In this document: positions 54,576-64,000 of the stretch, piece by piece
Numbering within the stretch: position 1 is the stretch's first letter
Layout: each line of letters begins with the position of its first letter
DNA from: Gallionellaceae bacterium
GTDB lineage: Bacteria > Pseudomonadota > Gammaproteobacteria > Burkholderiales > Gallionellaceae
Length of the DNA: 64,000 nucleotides
NCBI GenBank assembly: GCA_030823955.1
Contig: JAVBYO010000007.1
Location: forward strand, 1 to 64,000
Direction: 5' to 3'
Translations under genes and position numbers: made by a program
Notes under the pieces: generated by a model
Seen by the model: only the letters and a program-made list of their open reading frames with translations
Told to the model about the DNA's origin: nothing
Database searches by the model: none

Positions 54576-55869
54576 GGCGCATGAGCTCCTCGATGTCGTT
54601 AACCGTTTTCGGTGCATCCTGTGTCAGCACTTCGTTACCGCTCGCAGTGATGAGTGCATCGTCCTCAATGCGGATGCCGATGTTCCAGAGTTCGCGCGGC
54701 ACATTGTCGGCGGGGCGGATGTAGCAGCCGGGCTCGATGGTGAGCGTCATGCCGGGTTCAAGCTTGCGCCATTGTCCGCCGATTTTGTATTCGCCCACGT
54801 CGTGCACGTCCATGCCTAGCCAGTGGCCGGTGCGGTGCATGTAGAACTGTTTGTAGCTTTCGCTTTCCAGCACCGAATCGACGCTGCCTTGGCATAGTTT
54901 AAGGTCGATGAAGCCCTGTGCCAAGATGCGCAACGCGGCATCGTGCGGGTCGTTCCAGTGCCTGCCCGGCCGTGCGGCGGCGATGGCGGCATATTGGGCG
55001 GCAAGCACGATTTCGTATACGTCTTTCTGTGCGGCATTAAAACTGCCGCTCACCGGAAAGGTGCGCGTGATGTCGGAAGCGTAGCCGTCCAGTTCGCAGC
55101 CCGCATCGATGAGCAGCAGGTCGCCGTCGCGGAGCGGTGCATCGTTACCGACGTAATGCAATGTGCAGGCGTTTGCGCCGCCGGCAACGATGCTGGTGTA
55201 TGCGGGATGGCGCGCGCCGTGGCGGCAGAACTCGTGCAGCAATTCTGCTTCTACTTCGTATTCGTGTTGTCCAGCACGGGTGAAGCGCATGGCGCGGCGA
55301 TGGGCGGCACAGGAGATGTGTGCCGCGCGGCGCATGATATCGAGTTCGTGTGTGTCCTTGATCAGGCGCATTTCGCCAAGTGCATCGCATATGTCGCGTA
55401 TCTCGTGCGGTGCGCGGATGCCGTTGCGGGAACGCGCTTTTACCGCTTCGCGCAGGCGCAGGAGGCGGGCATCCCATGTCGCATTACGGCCCACCGGGTA
55501 GAACAAAACGGGCTGGTTGCCCATCAGCTCGATGAGCTTCTCGTCCAGTTGGGCGATGGGGTACGCGGCATCAAATCCGAATTCATCACGCGCGGCGGCG
55601 ACACCAAAACGGAAGCCGTCCCAGATTTCGCGCTCGGCATTCTTTTCGCGGCAGAACAGCAGGCTTTGCGGTTTGTCTCCCGCCACGAGGATCAGCACCG
55701 CTTCTGGTTCGGCGAATCCGGTAAGGTAATAGAAATGACTGTCATAGCGATAGTCGTAGTGTGCATCCGCATTCCGCACGACTTCAGGCGCCGAGGGGAT
55801 GACGGCGATGCCGTGCTGCATCTTGGTTCGCAGGTGTTCGCGGCGCGAGGCGTAGGGAGCGGGGTTCAT
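54568..55869 (-). CDS. pepP: Xaa-Pro aminopeptidase
   Basis: DAGCELDGYASDITRTFPVSG, HRTGHWLGMDVHDVG, GMTLTIEPGCYI. Confidence 0.95.
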   Translation of the reverse strand: MNPAPYASRREHLRTKMQHGIAVIPSAPEVVRNADAHYDYRYDSHFYYLTGFAEPEAVLILVAGDKPQSLLFCREKNAEREIWDGFRFGVAAARDEFGFDAAYPIAQLDEKLIELMGNQPVLFYPVGRNATWDARLLRLREAVKARSRNGIRAPHEIRDICDALGEMRLIKDTHELDIMRRAAHISCAAHRRAMRFTRAGQHEYEVEAELLHEFCRHGARHPAYTSIVAGGANACTLHYVGNDAPLRDGDLLLIDAGCELDGYASDITRTFPVSGSFNAAQKDVYEIVLAAQYAAIAAARPGRHWNDPHDAALRILAQGFIDLKLCQGSVDSVLESESYKQFYMHRTGHWLGMDVHDVGEYKIGGQWRKLEPGMTLTIEPGCYIRPADNVPRELWNIGIRIEDDALITASGNEVLTQDAPKTVNDIEELMRHE

Positions 55870-55903
55870 GGATGGATGATAAACCGATTCGGCATGGGGC
55901 GGG

Positions 55904-56176
55904 TCAATGCAACCAGTCGCCGGCCCGCAGGATGCCGACGAGGCCGACCAGAACCCAGAAGACGTTCAGCATGGTGTAGGCGGCATCTTTCTTGAGCAGC
56001 GCGCACCAGGACAGCATCACCGCGTCAATGGTGTTGAACACCCAGACGAACATGAACGGGCTGGCCGGTCCCATCCAGCTGACCAGCGAGAAGCTGAAGA
56101 TGCGCATGAGCACCCCGGTCATCTCGATATGTTTGATGTGTTTTAGGACAAAGCGGTTGGCTCGGGTGATGGGCAT
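55904..56176 (-). CDS. Small hypothetical membrane protein
   Basis: 90 aa with hydrophobic segments; no family recognised. Confidence 0.65.
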   Translation of the reverse strand: MPITRANRFVLKHIKHIEMTGVLMRIFSFSLVSWMGPASPFMFVWVFNTIDAVMLSWCALLKKDAAYTMLNVFWVLVGLVGILRAGDWLH

Positions 56177-56188
56177 GGTGTCGTTAGC

Positions 56189-56869
56189 TCAATGGGAGCG
56201 CAGTTGTTGGTCCAGCTCTTGCAGGCGTTGCGGCGTACCCACATCGACCCATACACCACGATGGCGTTCGCCGCTGACGCGGCTTAGCGCGATCTGTTCA
56301 CGCAGCAACGGGGCAAGCGGAGCCTTGCTGCCGCGCACGATGCCGGTGAATAGCTCGGGTTTATACAGGCCGATGCCGCTGAAGGTGAGCTTGGGTGGGG
56401 TGTCGATGATGCGCCCGTCGTGCAAGCCAAAATCGCCCTTGAGGTTGTGCTCGGGGTTATTTACCAGCATCAGATGAGCCGTGTCGGTGCTGGTGGCAAG
56501 CTCGGCGGCACGATGCGGCAAGTGCGTGAAGTCATAGTCGCAGTACACGTCACCATTCACCACGGCGAAGGGCTGCTCGCCCAGCAAGTGCAACGCAAAG
56601 GTGATACCTCCCGCTGTTTCCAATGCCGTGCCTTCGTCGGAATAACGGATGTGCGCACCGAACTGGCTTCCGTCGCCGAGTGCCTGTTCGATCTGTATGC
56701 CGAGGTGGGCGTGGTTGATCACCAGGTCGGTGATGCCGGCGCGCACCAGCCGCTCGATGTGCCAAACGATCAGCGGCTTGCCGCCCGCTTGCAACAACGG
56801 CTTGGGGGTGTGGTCGGTGAGCGGGCGCATACGTTCGCCGCGTCCGGCGGCAAGGATCATCGCCAGCAT
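56189..56869 (-). CDS. murU: Sugar-1-phosphate nucleotidyltransferase, MurU-like (N-acetylmuramate recycling)
   Basis: MLAMILAAGRGERMRPLTDHTPKPLLQAGGKPLIVWHIERL; paired with AmgK-like kinase. Confidence 0.85.
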   Translation of the reverse strand: MLAMILAAGRGERMRPLTDHTPKPLLQAGGKPLIVWHIERLVRAGITDLVINHAHLGIQIEQALGDGSQFGAHIRYSDEGTALETAGGITFALHLLGEQPFAVVNGDVYCDYDFTHLPHRAAELATSTDTAHLMLVNNPEHNLKGDFGLHDGRIIDTPPKLTFSGIGLYKPELFTGIVRGSKAPLAPLLREQIALSRVSGERHRGVWVDVGTPQRLQELDQQLRSH

Positions 56870-56891
56870 CTAAGATTGCCTTTCTCGTTTG

Positions 56892-56935
56892 CCCCCTCTC
56901 CCGCAAGCGGGAGAGGGGTGGGGTGAGGGAATGTG
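56892..56935. repeat. Intergenic palindromic repeat CCCCTCTCCCGC-AA-GCGGGAGAGGGG plus tail
   Basis: Perfect 12-bp arms 56893-56904/56907-56918 followed by tggggtgaggga; same family as 7250-7341. Confidence 0.8.
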
Positions 56936-56943
56936 CCGCATCA

Positions 56944-57936
56944 TTAGAAGGTGTAGCCTTCCTGTATCGCCTGCGGCTGCAACTCTTCTAGCAGCACTTG
57001 CAGCGGCTTGAGGTCGATGTAGCGCACGCTGGCACGGTACAGATATTCAAATACCAGCGGAATGTCTTTCAGATAGCCGTCTTTGCCGTCTCGGTGATAC
57101 AGGCGGGCGAAGATGCCCAGCACCTTGATATGGCGCTGCACGCCCATCATCTCGTAGTCGCGGTAAAATTCGCCGAAGTCCTCGCGTACCGGCAGTCCGG
57201 CTTTGCGCGCTTTTTCCCAGTAGCGGATGAGCCAATCCATGATCTCTTCCTCTTCCCACTTGATGTAGGCGTCCTTGAACAACGAGGCAAGGTCGTAGGT
57301 GATGGGGCCGTAGACGGCGTCCTGAAAATCGAGGATGCCTGGGTTCGGTTCGGAGACCATCAGGTTGCGCGAATGGTAGTCGCGGTGCACGTAAACGCAG
57401 GGCTGGGCGAGATTGTTGGCAAGGATGCGTTTGAACACTTCTTCTAGTTTGGCGCTTTGTTTTGCACTAAGGGTGGCACCCAGATGTTTGGCGATATACC
57501 ACTCTGGGAACAGGTTGAGCTCACGGCGCAGCAGCGCTTCGTCATAACGCGGCAGCTCGTTCTCTTTTGAGGCGAGCTGTATCTTGATCAGGGCGTCGGT
57601 CGCTGCCCCATACAGTTGGCGTGTATTGTCGGCGGTTAATGCTTGTAGATACGTCGTATTGCCAAGATCCGACAGCAGCAGGAAGCCTTGGGTCAGGTCC
57701 TGTGCATAGACGTGGGGGACATGTGTCCCGGCACTTTCAAATAGTTCGCCCACATGCAAGAATGGTCTACAATCCTCTCGTTGCGGTGGCGCATCCATTA
57801 CGATCAGCACGCGATTGGCAAACGTGGCACGAAAATAGCGCCGGAAGCTGGCATCCGCCGACGCGGGGGCAATAGTGAAGCTCTCGTTGGGATAAAGGCC
57901 GGAAAGCCACTGGGTCAAAAGTTCTTTACGCTGCAT
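56944..57936 (-). CDS. amgK: Aminoglycoside phosphotransferase-fold kinase, AmgK-like
   Basis: VYVHRDYHSRNLM, ILDFQDAVYGPITYDLASLFKD. Confidence 0.87.
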   Translation of the reverse strand: MQRKELLTQWLSGLYPNESFTIAPASADASFRRYFRATFANRVLIVMDAPPQREDCRPFLHVGELFESAGTHVPHVYAQDLTQGFLLLSDLGNTTYLQALTADNTRQLYGAATDALIKIQLASKENELPRYDEALLRRELNLFPEWYIAKHLGATLSAKQSAKLEEVFKRILANNLAQPCVYVHRDYHSRNLMVSEPNPGILDFQDAVYGPITYDLASLFKDAYIKWEEEEIMDWLIRYWEKARKAGLPVREDFGEFYRDYEMMGVQRHIKVLGIFARLYHRDGKDGYLKDIPLVFEYLYRASVRYIDLKPLQVLLEELQPQAIQEGYTF

Positions 57937-57996
57937 GAGTTTGCCTTAATAGTGTTTTTGTGCGATTTTAGCACCTTAATTTATCAGCTCCGCATC

Positions 57997-60195
57997 ATGC
58001 ATTTTCGTTTTTTCCCTGTTGTGCTTCTCGGACTCGTCTTGTTTCCGCCGCAAAGCTCTGCGGCACAGCCCCTGTTGGCAGCTGCTTCCGCCGTTGCCGC
58101 CGTGCCGGTTGCTTCCGCGACGGACAGGGCTGTCTATATCGAGGCTGAGCAGATCCAGGGGAAGAAAGACGAGCGTATGGAGGCGCACGGCAACGTCGAA
58201 TTACAGCAAGGTGACCAAAAGGTGTACGCCGACCATATGTTCTATGAGCCGGATAGCGGCGATCTATCCGCGCAGGGCTCGGTGCGGGTGGTGCAGCCCG
58301 GTGGAACGGTCTCCGGCCCTGATTTGGAAATGAATCTTGAAAGTAACATCGGTGAAATGAATAAACCGGCATTCACGTTTAAAGAGAATAACGCGCGCGG
58401 CTCGGCGGAGATGATGCACCGCCGGGGAGAATTGAATTATGAGTTCGATAAGGCCGTCTACACCACTTGTCCGGCAGGGAACGACGATTGGTTTTTGAAT
58501 ATGAACTACCTGGAGATTGATAAAGTATCCCAGACTGGAACCGGCCACAATGCTTGGGTCGAATTCAAGGGGGTGCCGTTGTTGTATACGCCATGGATCG
58601 ACTTTCCGCTTGACGGGCGGCGTCGGTCGGGTTTCTTGGGGCCATCGTACGGAAATACCGGGTCGGGAGGGCCGGAATTCACTTTACCCTATTATTGGAA
58701 CATCGCCCCAAATTATGACGCGACGGTCGAAGTGCGCAGAATTTCGGAACGAGGAACTCTGGTCAATGACGAGTTTCGATACATGGGCGCTAGTTATCAG
58801 GGGCAGGTTAATTACAATACATTGCCCGATGATCATAAAGCGGGCATGCGCCGAACACATGCTACTGTTCGGCATGGGCAAAATCTCGGGGGCGGATTGC
58901 AAGCCACTTTGAATCTTAATCGCGTGTCGGACGATAAGTATTTCATAGATTTATCAAATACGGTGGCGGCAGCGACGCAAACTCAATTGGCGAATGAGGG
59001 GGGGCTTTCATATGGCGGGGGCTGGTGGTCAACCTCGATAACAGCACAAACCTATCAGACGTTGCAAAATCCTCTTGCGCCAGTCGCGGTGCCTTACTTT
59101 CGGCTGCCGCAAATTAACCTCAATGCGCAGAAAACGGTATCTGGCGCACAGCTCAGCGTAACTAACGAATATACGAGCTTTCGTCATGACAATCCCGGAT
59201 ACGTTAACGGACAGCGCTTGGTGGTTTATCCTTCGGCGAGCTACGCGTTGTTGACGGACCCGGGCTATTATCTGACTCCCAAGCTGGGTATTCATAACAC
59301 GCGTTATGTGATGGGGTATAACAATAGCGGCAATATCCCGGACGCTTCAAGATCTGTGCCTATCTTTAGTTTGGATGGCGGAATGGTGTTTGAGCGAGAT
59401 ACCAAGCTGGCGGGGATGAATTATATTCAGACGCTGGAGCCGCGGATGTTTTACGTCAAGGTGCCTTATGTCAATCAGGATGCCTTGCCCATCTACGATA
59501 CGTCCCCTGCGGGATTCAGTTTTGCCCAGATGTTTATGGAAAATCGCTTCTATGGAAATGATCGCGTCAGTGATGCGAATACGGTTACGGCGGCTTTATC
59601 TTCTAGCCTGATTGACGATTTCAATGGGGTCGAGCGCCTGCGTGTTGCCCTTGCTGAGAGATTTAGTTTCCAAGTGCCGCGCGTGGGGGCGGCAGATGCC
59701 GAGGGGAGATCTGATGTCCTGCTTGAATTAAGTGGGCGCCCGGTTGATGCTTTAACTATGACGGGATTCCTTCAGTACAGTCCGGTGCTTGATCGGACGC
59801 TGTCATACAACGCATCTTCAGCATACAAGCCGGAGGCGGGGAAGGTGCTCAATCTTGGTTATCGTTACACATACGTCGACGGAGATGCTGAACATGACGT
59901 GCGCCAAGGCGACTTTTCTACGCAGTGGCATTTGTTCGGACGGTGGCATATGGTTTCCCGCTGGACATTTTCATTTAATGAACGCAGAGTGTTGGAGCAG
60001 TTGGCCGGAGTTGAATACAATAAAGACTGCTGGATGTTGCGTATAGTTGCGCAGAAATTTCCGCTGCCTGGACAGCGCGTTTCCACCGGGATATTCGTTC
60101 AGCTAGAGCTAAACGACTTGGTCGCTTTTGGGGCGAATCCGCTGGATGCATTGCAAACAAGTGTGCCTGGATATACCAAATTGAACGCTCGTTAA
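57997..60195 (+). CDS. lptD: LPS-assembly protein LptD
   Basis: Signal peptide, N-terminal LptA-like domain (AEQIQGKKDERMEAHGNVELQQGDQKVYAD), OstA beta-barrel; followed by surA. Confidence 0.94.
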   Translation: MHFRFFPVVLLGLVLFPPQSSAAQPLLAAASAVAAVPVASATDRAVYIEAEQIQGKKDERMEAHGNVELQQGDQKVYADHMFYEPDSGDLSAQGSVRVVQPGGTVSGPDLEMNLESNIGEMNKPAFTFKENNARGSAEMMHRRGELNYEFDKAVYTTCPAGNDDWFLNMNYLEIDKVSQTGTGHNAWVEFKGVPLLYTPWIDFPLDGRRRSGFLGPSYGNTGSGGPEFTLPYYWNIAPNYDATVEVRRISERGTLVNDEFRYMGASYQGQVNYNTLPDDHKAGMRRTHATVRHGQNLGGGLQATLNLNRVSDDKYFIDLSNTVAAATQTQLANEGGLSYGGGWWSTSITAQTYQTLQNPLAPVAVPYFRLPQINLNAQKTVSGAQLSVTNEYTSFRHDNPGYVNGQRLVVYPSASYALLTDPGYYLTPKLGIHNTRYVMGYNNSGNIPDASRSVPIFSLDGGMVFERDTKLAGMNYIQTLEPRMFYVKVPYVNQDALPIYDTSPAGFSFAQMFMENRFYGNDRVSDANTVTAALSSSLIDDFNGVERLRVALAERFSFQVPRVGAADAEGRSDVLLELSGRPVDALTMTGFLQYSPVLDRTLSYNASSAYKPEAGKVLNLGYRYTYVDGDAEHDVRQGDFSTQWHLFGRWHMVSRWTFSFNERRVLEQLAGVEYNKDCWMLRIVAQKFPLPGQRVSTGIFVQLELNDLVAFGANPLDALQTSVPGYTKLNAR

Positions 60196-60246
60196 TGTTG
60201 CGTCCCAGTGGAAAAAACCGTTAATTTAATCAGATCGAGAGAAGTT

Positions 60247-61554
60247 ATGTTGAGTAGAAATGTGGGACGAGTTCTGTTGTGCCTCTGGTGCGCGCTGGCT
60301 CCGGCGGCCCATGCCGCTGAAACGGCAGTCCGCCCCATTGATTCCATCCTGGTGGTGGTCAATGACGATGTCATCACCCGTCATGAGTTGGAGATGCGCC
60401 TTGCCGTGGTCGAGAAGCAATTGAAGCGGCAGGGCACACCTTTGCCGGAATCGGCAGTGCTGGAAAAGCAGATATTGGAACGTATGATCGGAGACCTGTT
60501 GCAAGTACAGTTCGCCAAGGAGACTGGTCTGCGCATCGACGATGCGATGCTGGACAAGACGCTGGGGCGGATCGCGCAGCAGAACAAATTGGCTTCGCTG
60601 GCAGAGTTCAGGGGCAAACTCGAGCAGGAGGGGATAGATTTCAACAAGTTCCGCGAGGAGATCCGCGGCGAGATACTGACGACGCGTTTGCGTGAGCGCG
60701 AAGTCGACAGTAAATTGATCATCAGCGAGAACGAGATCGACAACTATCTGCTCAATCAGTCGAAACAAGTTGGCAAAGGCGAGGAATTGCAGTTGGCACA
60801 TATCATGGTGGTGGTTCCCGAGCAGGCCAGCGCGGAAAAGATCCAAGTGTTCCGTCTGCGTGCCGAACAGGCCTTGGCAAAGTTGCGTGGTGGAGCCCCT
60901 TTTGCGCAGGTGGCAGCCGGATATTCCGATGCAAGCGACGCGCTACAAGGTGGCGGGCTGGGCTGGCGTGCTGCGGACCGTATTCCGGCGATGTTCGTCG
61001 AGGCGGTGCAGAAGTTGCAGCCGGGGGAGGTGACCGAGATCCTGCGCAGTCCGAACGGTTTTCATATCCTCAAGCTGCTGGACAAACGCAGCAAGGATGG
61101 ACCGGTCATGGTCACGCAGACCCGTGCGCGTCACATCCTGATCAAGATCAGCGAACTGGTTCCCGAATATGAGGCCAAGAACCGCCTGTCTGAAATCAAG
61201 CAACGCCTCGATAAAGGGGCGGATTTCGCGGCGCAGGCGAAATTGTATTCCGAGGATGGCAGTGCGGCGCAGGGGGGGGATCTGGGCTGGCTCTCTCCGG
61301 GCGAGACCGTGCCGGAGTTCGAAACGGCTATGGACGCTCTGAAGGCGAAGCAGGTCAGTGGTCTGGTGCAGAGCGGATTTGGTTGGCACCTGATCCAGGT
61401 GTTGGAACGGCGGACTACGGATGTGAGCACGGAACAAAAGAGATTGCAGGCGCGTAATGCCATCCGTGCTTTCCGCTCGGAAGAGTCCTTTCAAGACTGG
61501 TTGCGCCAATTGCGCGACCGCGCCTTTATCGAATATCGCACCGCGAACAATTGA
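60247..61554 (+). CDS. surA: Periplasmic chaperone/peptidyl-prolyl isomerase SurA
   Basis: SurA N-terminal domain, two parvulin domains ([13 protein letters not shown]..., [14 protein letters not shown]). Confidence 0.95.
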   Translation: MLSRNVGRVLLCLWCALAPAAHAAETAVRPIDSILVVVNDDVITRHELEMRLAVVEKQLKRQGTPLPESAVLEKQILERMIGDLLQVQFAKETGLRIDDAMLDKTLGRIAQQNKLASLAEFRGKLEQEGIDFNKFREEIRGEILTTRLREREVDSKLIISENEIDNYLLNQSKQVGKGEELQLAHIMVVVPEQASAEKIQVFRLRAEQALAKLRGGAPFAQVAAGYSDASDALQGGGLGWRAADRIPAMFVEAVQKLQPGEVTEILRSPNGFHILKLLDKRSKDGPVMVTQTRARHILIKISELVPEYEAKNRLSEIKQRLDKGADFAAQAKLYSEDGSAAQGGDLGWLSPGETVPEFETAMDALKAKQVSGLVQSGFGWHLIQVLERRTTDVSTEQKRLQARNAIRAFRSEESFQDWLRQLRDRAFIEYRTANN

Positions 61555-62573
61555 TGCTGCCAGTAGCGCCTCTTGTCGTCACGTCGGGGGAGCCTGCGGG
61601 CATCGGCCCGGACCTTTGCCTGCAACTCGTGCGGCATGAAACGCCGCTGGTGGTGATCGCGGACAAGACATTGTTGCAGCAGCGTGCCGCACAGCTCGGC
61701 ATTTCACCGCTGCTCTTCCATGGCTACACGACCTCGCAGCCGTGTATGCCGGGCAAGTTGAGTGTGTTGCATGTCCCGTTGGCGTGCCCCGTGCAAGCCG
61801 GAGTGCTCCAGCCCGAAAATGCATCGTATGTGCTGGAGGTCTTGCGCCGTGCCGTGTCGGGTTGTGCCAGCGGAGAGTTTGCCGGCATGGTCACCGCACC
61901 CGTGCACAAAGGCGTCATCAATGAAGCGGGTATCCCGTTCACCGGCCACACCGAATATCTTGCCGAGCAGACGCACACCCCCTTGGTGGTGATGATGCTT
62001 GCGGGCGGGGGCATGCGCGTGGCGCTAGCGACCACCCACCTGCCGCTGCGCGAGGTGGCCGATGCCATCACGCAACCCCTGCTGGAAGACATCCTGCGTA
62101 TCCTGCAACTCGACCTGCAACGCCGCTTCGGTATAACCAAACCGCGCATTTTGGTCGCAGGCCTGAACCCGCATGCGGGCGAAGGCGGCCACCTCGGGCG
62201 TGAAGAGATTGAAGTGATGATTCCCGTGCTGGACAAGCTGCGCGCCGAAGGTATGGACATGAGTGCCCCCCTTCCTGCCGACACTCTGTTCGCCGCGCAC
62301 CGCCTGCGCGAGTGTGACGCCGTGCTGGCGATGTATCACGACCAAGGCTTGCCGGTGCTCAAACATGCCAGCTTCGGTGAAGGCGTCAACATCACATTGG
62401 GCTTGCCGTTTATTCGCACCTCGGTCGATCACGGCACCGCGCTGGAATTGGCAGGCACGGGCAAGGCCAATGTCGGCAGCCTGCTGGAAGCGATCAAGGT
62501 TGCGACTGGAATGGCACAGTGCGAAAAAACTTTCACCACAGAGACACAGAGACACAGAGGAAAACAAGAATGA
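61551..62573 (+). CDS. pdxA: 4-hydroxythreonine-4-phosphate dehydrogenase with repeat-derived C-terminus
   Basis: [49 protein letters not shown]; last residues [14 protein letters not shown] encoded by the repeat. Confidence 0.95.
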   Translation: MMLPVAPLVVTSGEPAGIGPDLCLQLVRHETPLVVIADKTLLQQRAAQLGISPLLFHGYTTSQPCMPGKLSVLHVPLACPVQAGVLQPENASYVLEVLRRAVSGCASGEFAGMVTAPVHKGVINEAGIPFTGHTEYLAEQTHTPLVVMMLAGGGMRVALATTHLPLREVADAITQPLLEDILRILQLDLQRRFGITKPRILVAGLNPHAGEGGHLGREEIEVMIPVLDKLRAEGMDMSAPLPADTLFAAHRLRECDAVLAMYHDQGLPVLKHASFGEGVNITLGLPFIRTSVDHGTALELAGTGKANVGSLLEAIKVATGMAQCEKTFTTETQRHRGKQE

Positions 62574-62642
62574 ACTGCCGGGCAAATATTCAGGACAAGG
62601 GTTTGATTTTGCCTTTCTCTGTGTCTCTGTGTCTCCGTGGTG
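62534..62642. repeat. Inverted repeat element of the CACAGAGACACAGAG type
   Basis: Arms caccacagagacacagagacacagag / ctctgtgtctctgtgtctccgtggtg (26 bp, 1 mismatch), ~56 nt spacer. Confidence 0.85.
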
Positions 62643-62654
62643 GGTTTTGCTTTT

Positions 62655-63440
62655 ATGCATAAAGCCAAAAAGCAATTTGGCCAGAACTTCCTGGTCGACC
62701 AGAACATCATCGCCGACATCGTGCGCGCCATTCGCCCCGAAGCGAATGACAATATGGTGGAGATCGGCCCCGGCTTGGGAGCGCTCACGCGTCCGCTGCT
62801 GAGTCATCTGGACAGATTGCATGTGGTGGAGATCGACCGCGACATCATCGCGCGGCTGAAGGCCGATTATCCGCAAGACAAGATCGTCATCCATGAGGGC
62901 GACGCACTGAAATTCGACTTCGCCACGCTGGGAACGCCGTTACGTGTCGTCGGCAACCTGCCTTACAACATCTCCTCGCCGCTGCTGTTCCACTTTGCCA
63001 CTTATGCGGCACGCATCACCGATATGCATTTCATGTTGCAGAATGAAGTGGTGGAACGCATGGTGGCGGAGCCTTCCACGCCGGAATACGGGCGCCTGTC
63101 GGTGATGTTGCAATATCGCTTCCATATGGAAAAGCTGATCGATGTACCGCCGCAGTCGTTCCGCCCGGCACCCAAGGTGGATTCTGCAATCGTGCGCATG
63201 ATTCCCGTGTCGACGGCAGACATTCCGGTGAAAGACGAGAGGTTGTTCGCGGAGCTGGTCATGGCGGCCTTTGGTCAGCGCCGCAAGACGCTGCGTAATA
63301 CCTTGCGCGGATACTTGGATGAGCAGGCTTTTGCGCAACTGGGCATCGATGCGCAGTTGCGTGCGGAGAACCTCGGCCATCGTGAATACGCCAGAATGAG
63401 CAATTGGCTGGCGGCGCTGAGAAATAAAGCGGAAAGCTAA
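62655..63440 (+). CDS. rsmA: 16S rRNA (adenine1518/1519-N6)-dimethyltransferase
   Basis: [44 protein letters not shown]. Confidence 0.96.
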   Translation: MHKAKKQFGQNFLVDQNIIADIVRAIRPEANDNMVEIGPGLGALTRPLLSHLDRLHVVEIDRDIIARLKADYPQDKIVIHEGDALKFDFATLGTPLRVVGNLPYNISSPLLFHFATYAARITDMHFMLQNEVVERMVAEPSTPEYGRLSVMLQYRFHMEKLIDVPPQSFRPAPKVDSAIVRMIPVSTADIPVKDERLFAELVMAAFGQRRKTLRNTLRGYLDEQAFAQLGIDAQLRAENLGHREYARMSNWLAALRNKAES

Positions 63441-63536
63441 GTGGCCGTCGTTGCGATAGACGGCGGTAAACTTGCAGGCCCAAGGATGATTTAAGTTAGA
63501 ATCTCGCCTCACACTTAACCCCATTTCCCTCGTGCC

Positions 63537-64000
63537 ATGTCAGATACCCCGCCTATTGTCATGACCTTCGCGGCGACCGACCCGAGCGGCGGCGCCGGCC
63601 TGCAGGCCGATATGCTCACCATCGCCAGCATGGGTTGCCATCCGCTGTCCGTGGTCACCGCCATCACGGTGCAAGATACCAGCGGTGTGGATGATGTGCT
63701 GCCTATGGACGCCGAATGGGTGGTCGATCAGGCGCGCACCGTGCTGGAGGATATGCCGGTCGCCGCTTTTAAGATCGGCTTGCTCGGCAGCGTGGATAAC
63801 ATCACCGCCATCGCCGAAGTGATTTCCGACTATCCCGATGTGCCGCTGGTGTTCGATCCCGTCCTGGCTTCCGGTCGCGGTGATGAGTTGGCGAACGAGG
63901 ATATGCTTTCCGCCCTGCGCGAGTTGTTGTTGCCGCAGACGACCATCCTCACGCCGAACAGCATGGAGGCGCGCCGCTTGATCGTGGATGAGGACAACGA
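63537..64000 (+). CDS. thiD: Hydroxymethylpyrimidine/phosphomethylpyrimidine kinase (truncated by window edge)
   Basis: MSDTPPIVMTFAATDPSGGAGLQADMLTIASMGCHPLSVVTAITVQDTSGV; open to window end. Confidence 0.9.
   Translation, partial: MSDTPPIVMTFAATDPSGGAGLQADMLTIASMGCHPLSVVTAITVQDTSGVDDVLPMDAEWVVDQARTVLEDMPVAAFKIGLLGSVDNITAIAEVISDYPDVPLVFDPVLASGRGDELANEDMLSALRELLLPQTTILTPNSMEARRLIVDEDN

Noticed and set aside
57754-57996. N-terminal extension of the lptD ORF
   Set aside because: Overlaps amgK on the opposite strand; the ATG at 57997 begins a proper signal peptide (MHFRFFPVVLLGLVLF)

Overview
This 64 kb window reads as a near-contiguous block of a Gram-negative, betaproteobacterium-like chromosome. 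The lineage is inferred from gene content and order (mreBCD-mrdA-rodA, lysM-dprA-smg-topA, def-fmt-rsmB-ntrYX, lptD-surA-pdxA-rsmA), not from a database search. Most of it is housekeeping: cell-wall elongation and recycling (mpl, mreBCD, mrdA, rodA, rlpA, dacA, murU/amgK-like), translation (argS, gatCAB, def, fmt, rsmB, rsmA, tRNA-Arg), lipoate synthesis, topA/dprA/xerC, and a tkt-gap-pgk-pyk-fba carbon cluster. I see no CRISPR array, prophage, rRNA or transposase. The less ordinary signals are: (1) a lone, apparently AT-richer gene at 2.9-3.8 kb encoding a Zn-ribbon protein with a nucleoside-deoxyribosyltransferase/TIR-like C-terminal domain, next to a NYN-LOTUS protein; (2) a palindromic repeat inserted in frame inside an SDR gene, with a related intergenic copy at 56.9 kb; (3) an ACACAGAG inverted repeat that supplies the C-terminus of PdxA; (4) a chemoreceptor with a CxxCH (c-type heme) motif in its predicted periplasmic domain; (5) a Rossmann-GGDEF fusion; (6) an NtrX-like regulator lacking its AAA+ domain; (7) a gene order suggesting a ~14 kb inversion splitting the rodA-rlpA / dacA-lipB-lipA cluster; (8) a CTAG-rich operator-like region upstream of a stand-alone CZB protein. 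All functional calls are from reading the sequence by eye.
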